The notes under the pieces: model-generated
Databases searched by the model: none
What the model was told of the DNA's origin: nothing
Seen by the model: the letters and a program-made list of their open reading frames with translations, nothing else
Position numbers and translations under genes: made by a program
In this document: positions 63,659 through 64,000 of the stretch, in pieces
How the letters are laid out: every line of letters starts with the position of its first letter
Numbering within the stretch: position 1 is the first letter of the stretch
From: Dyadobacter fermentans DSM 18053
GTDB taxonomy: Bacteria; Bacteroidota; Bacteroidia; Cytophagales; Spirosomataceae
Direction: 5' to 3'
DNA length: 64,000 nt
NCBI RefSeq assembly: GCF_000023125.1
Contig: NC_013037.1
Span: 6,302,501-6,366,500 of the forward strand

Positions 63659-64000
63659 ATGAACCTCGCCGACATTGCCGCATTGCGTCTCGCCAACCAG
63701 CAGATACTCAACTCTCGCTACACCGAGCCGGCCGAGCTGGTCGCCTGGATGGGCGCGGTGCAGGCGCAGGATTTTGGAATGGCAAAATGGGCGCTCGGAC
63801 TTCGGCTGAAACAAGCCACCGACGCCCGGGTGGAGCAAGCTATTGACGCCGGGGGTATCATTCGCACACATATCCTGAGGCCTACCTGGCATTTCGTGAC
63901 GAAAGAGGACGTTCGCTGGATGATGGACCTCACCGCGCCGCATGTGGTGAAGCTGGCCGGGAGTATGTACCGCCAGCTGAAACTCGATAGCTCCGTGTTT
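63659..64000 (+). CDS. Winged-helix DNA-binding protein, AlkZ-like (3' end outside window)
   Basis: 114 codons from ATG 63659 to the window edge. MNLADIAALRLANQQI, VAWMGAVQAQDFGMAKWALGLRL and THILRPTWHFVTKEDVRWM match the HTH_42 / AlkZ (YcaQ) family, whose Gln-x-Gln motif (QAQ) is catalytic in DNA glycosylases that unhook crosslinks. The rest is outside the window. Confidence 0.85.
   Translation, partial: MNLADIAALRLANQQILNSRYTEPAELVAWMGAVQAQDFGMAKWALGLRLKQATDARVEQAIDAGGIIRTHILRPTWHFVTKEDVRWMMDLTAPHVVKLAGSMYRQLKLDSSVF

Noticed and set aside
1..64000. CRISPR arrays, insertion sequences, rRNA genes or integrase genes
   Set aside because: No regularly spaced direct repeats, no intact transposase or tyrosine/serine recombinase and no rRNA-like sequence were seen on reading the window.

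Overview
The window looks like a chromosome segment of a Bacteroidota bacterium of the Cytophagales/Spirosomataceae type. Dyadobacter is my best guess from family content, not from a database search. Reasons: a SusC/SusD pair, a protein with a C-terminal Por (type IX secretion) sorting domain, TAnnTTTG-type -7 promoter elements, almost no Shine-Dalgarno sequences, and a C39-ABC/HlyD export operon with a Bacteroidota-style double-glycine leader peptide.

1-14.1 kb is an accessory region. It holds a type III restriction-modification pair (res cut by the window edge, mod complete) and a mobilisation module: ParA-like ATPase, small membrane protein, oriT-like spacer, MobC-like accessory protein, short relaxase. 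These are followed by a GC-rich hairpin region, an ArdA antirestriction gene, two secreted proteins of unknown function, a decayed stretch, and a broken toxin-like set (frameshifted endonuclease I, an M15-like peptidase, a frameshifted unknown gene). A 22-nt piece matching the 3' end of a serine-type tRNA, followed by a terminator, lies at 14034-14100. I read it as one attachment site of an integrated element.

14.2-23.5 kb is a defence island. An MNT nucleotidyltransferase sits beside a partner gene carrying an in-frame stop. Then comes a minus-strand operon: fused MNT-HEPN protein, small ORF, hsdM (split by a one-base frameshift), hsdS, an Abi_C/HEPN-like gene, hsdR and two unknown genes.

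23.9-31.6 kb is the most interesting locus. It is a six-gene plus-strand operon encoding a VKOR-thioredoxin protein with a dead C39-like N-terminus, a GT-B glycosyltransferase, a 61-aa six-cysteine precursor peptide with a GG leader, a GT-A glycosyltransferase, a peptidase-containing ABC exporter and an HlyD-type adaptor. The logic (glycosylate, oxidise cysteines, cut the leader, export) is that of a glycocin or other glycosylated disulfide bacteriocin. I know of no described Bacteroidota example.

31.6-46.2 kb is a minus-strand carbohydrate operon: SusC, SusD, Gfo/Idh/MocA oxidoreductase, class III aminotransferase, enolase-superfamily sugar-acid dehydratase, SDR, ceramidase-fold protein, sodium/solute symporter and SMP-30 lactonase. 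A FadR-type GntR regulator lies upstream, and an inverted repeat overlaps the susC promoter. 46.4-50.2 kb encodes a large repeat protein with a type IX sorting signal. 50.4-59.1 kb is a five-gene operon of unrecognised envelope proteins (lipoprotein, coiled-coil/barrel protein, barrel protein, beta-helix membrane protein, cytoplasmic protein). 59.1-64 kb returns to ordinary genes: a GH39-like glycosidase, a DUF1772 membrane protein, a PAS-LuxR regulator, and a winged-helix AlkZ-like protein cut by the right edge.
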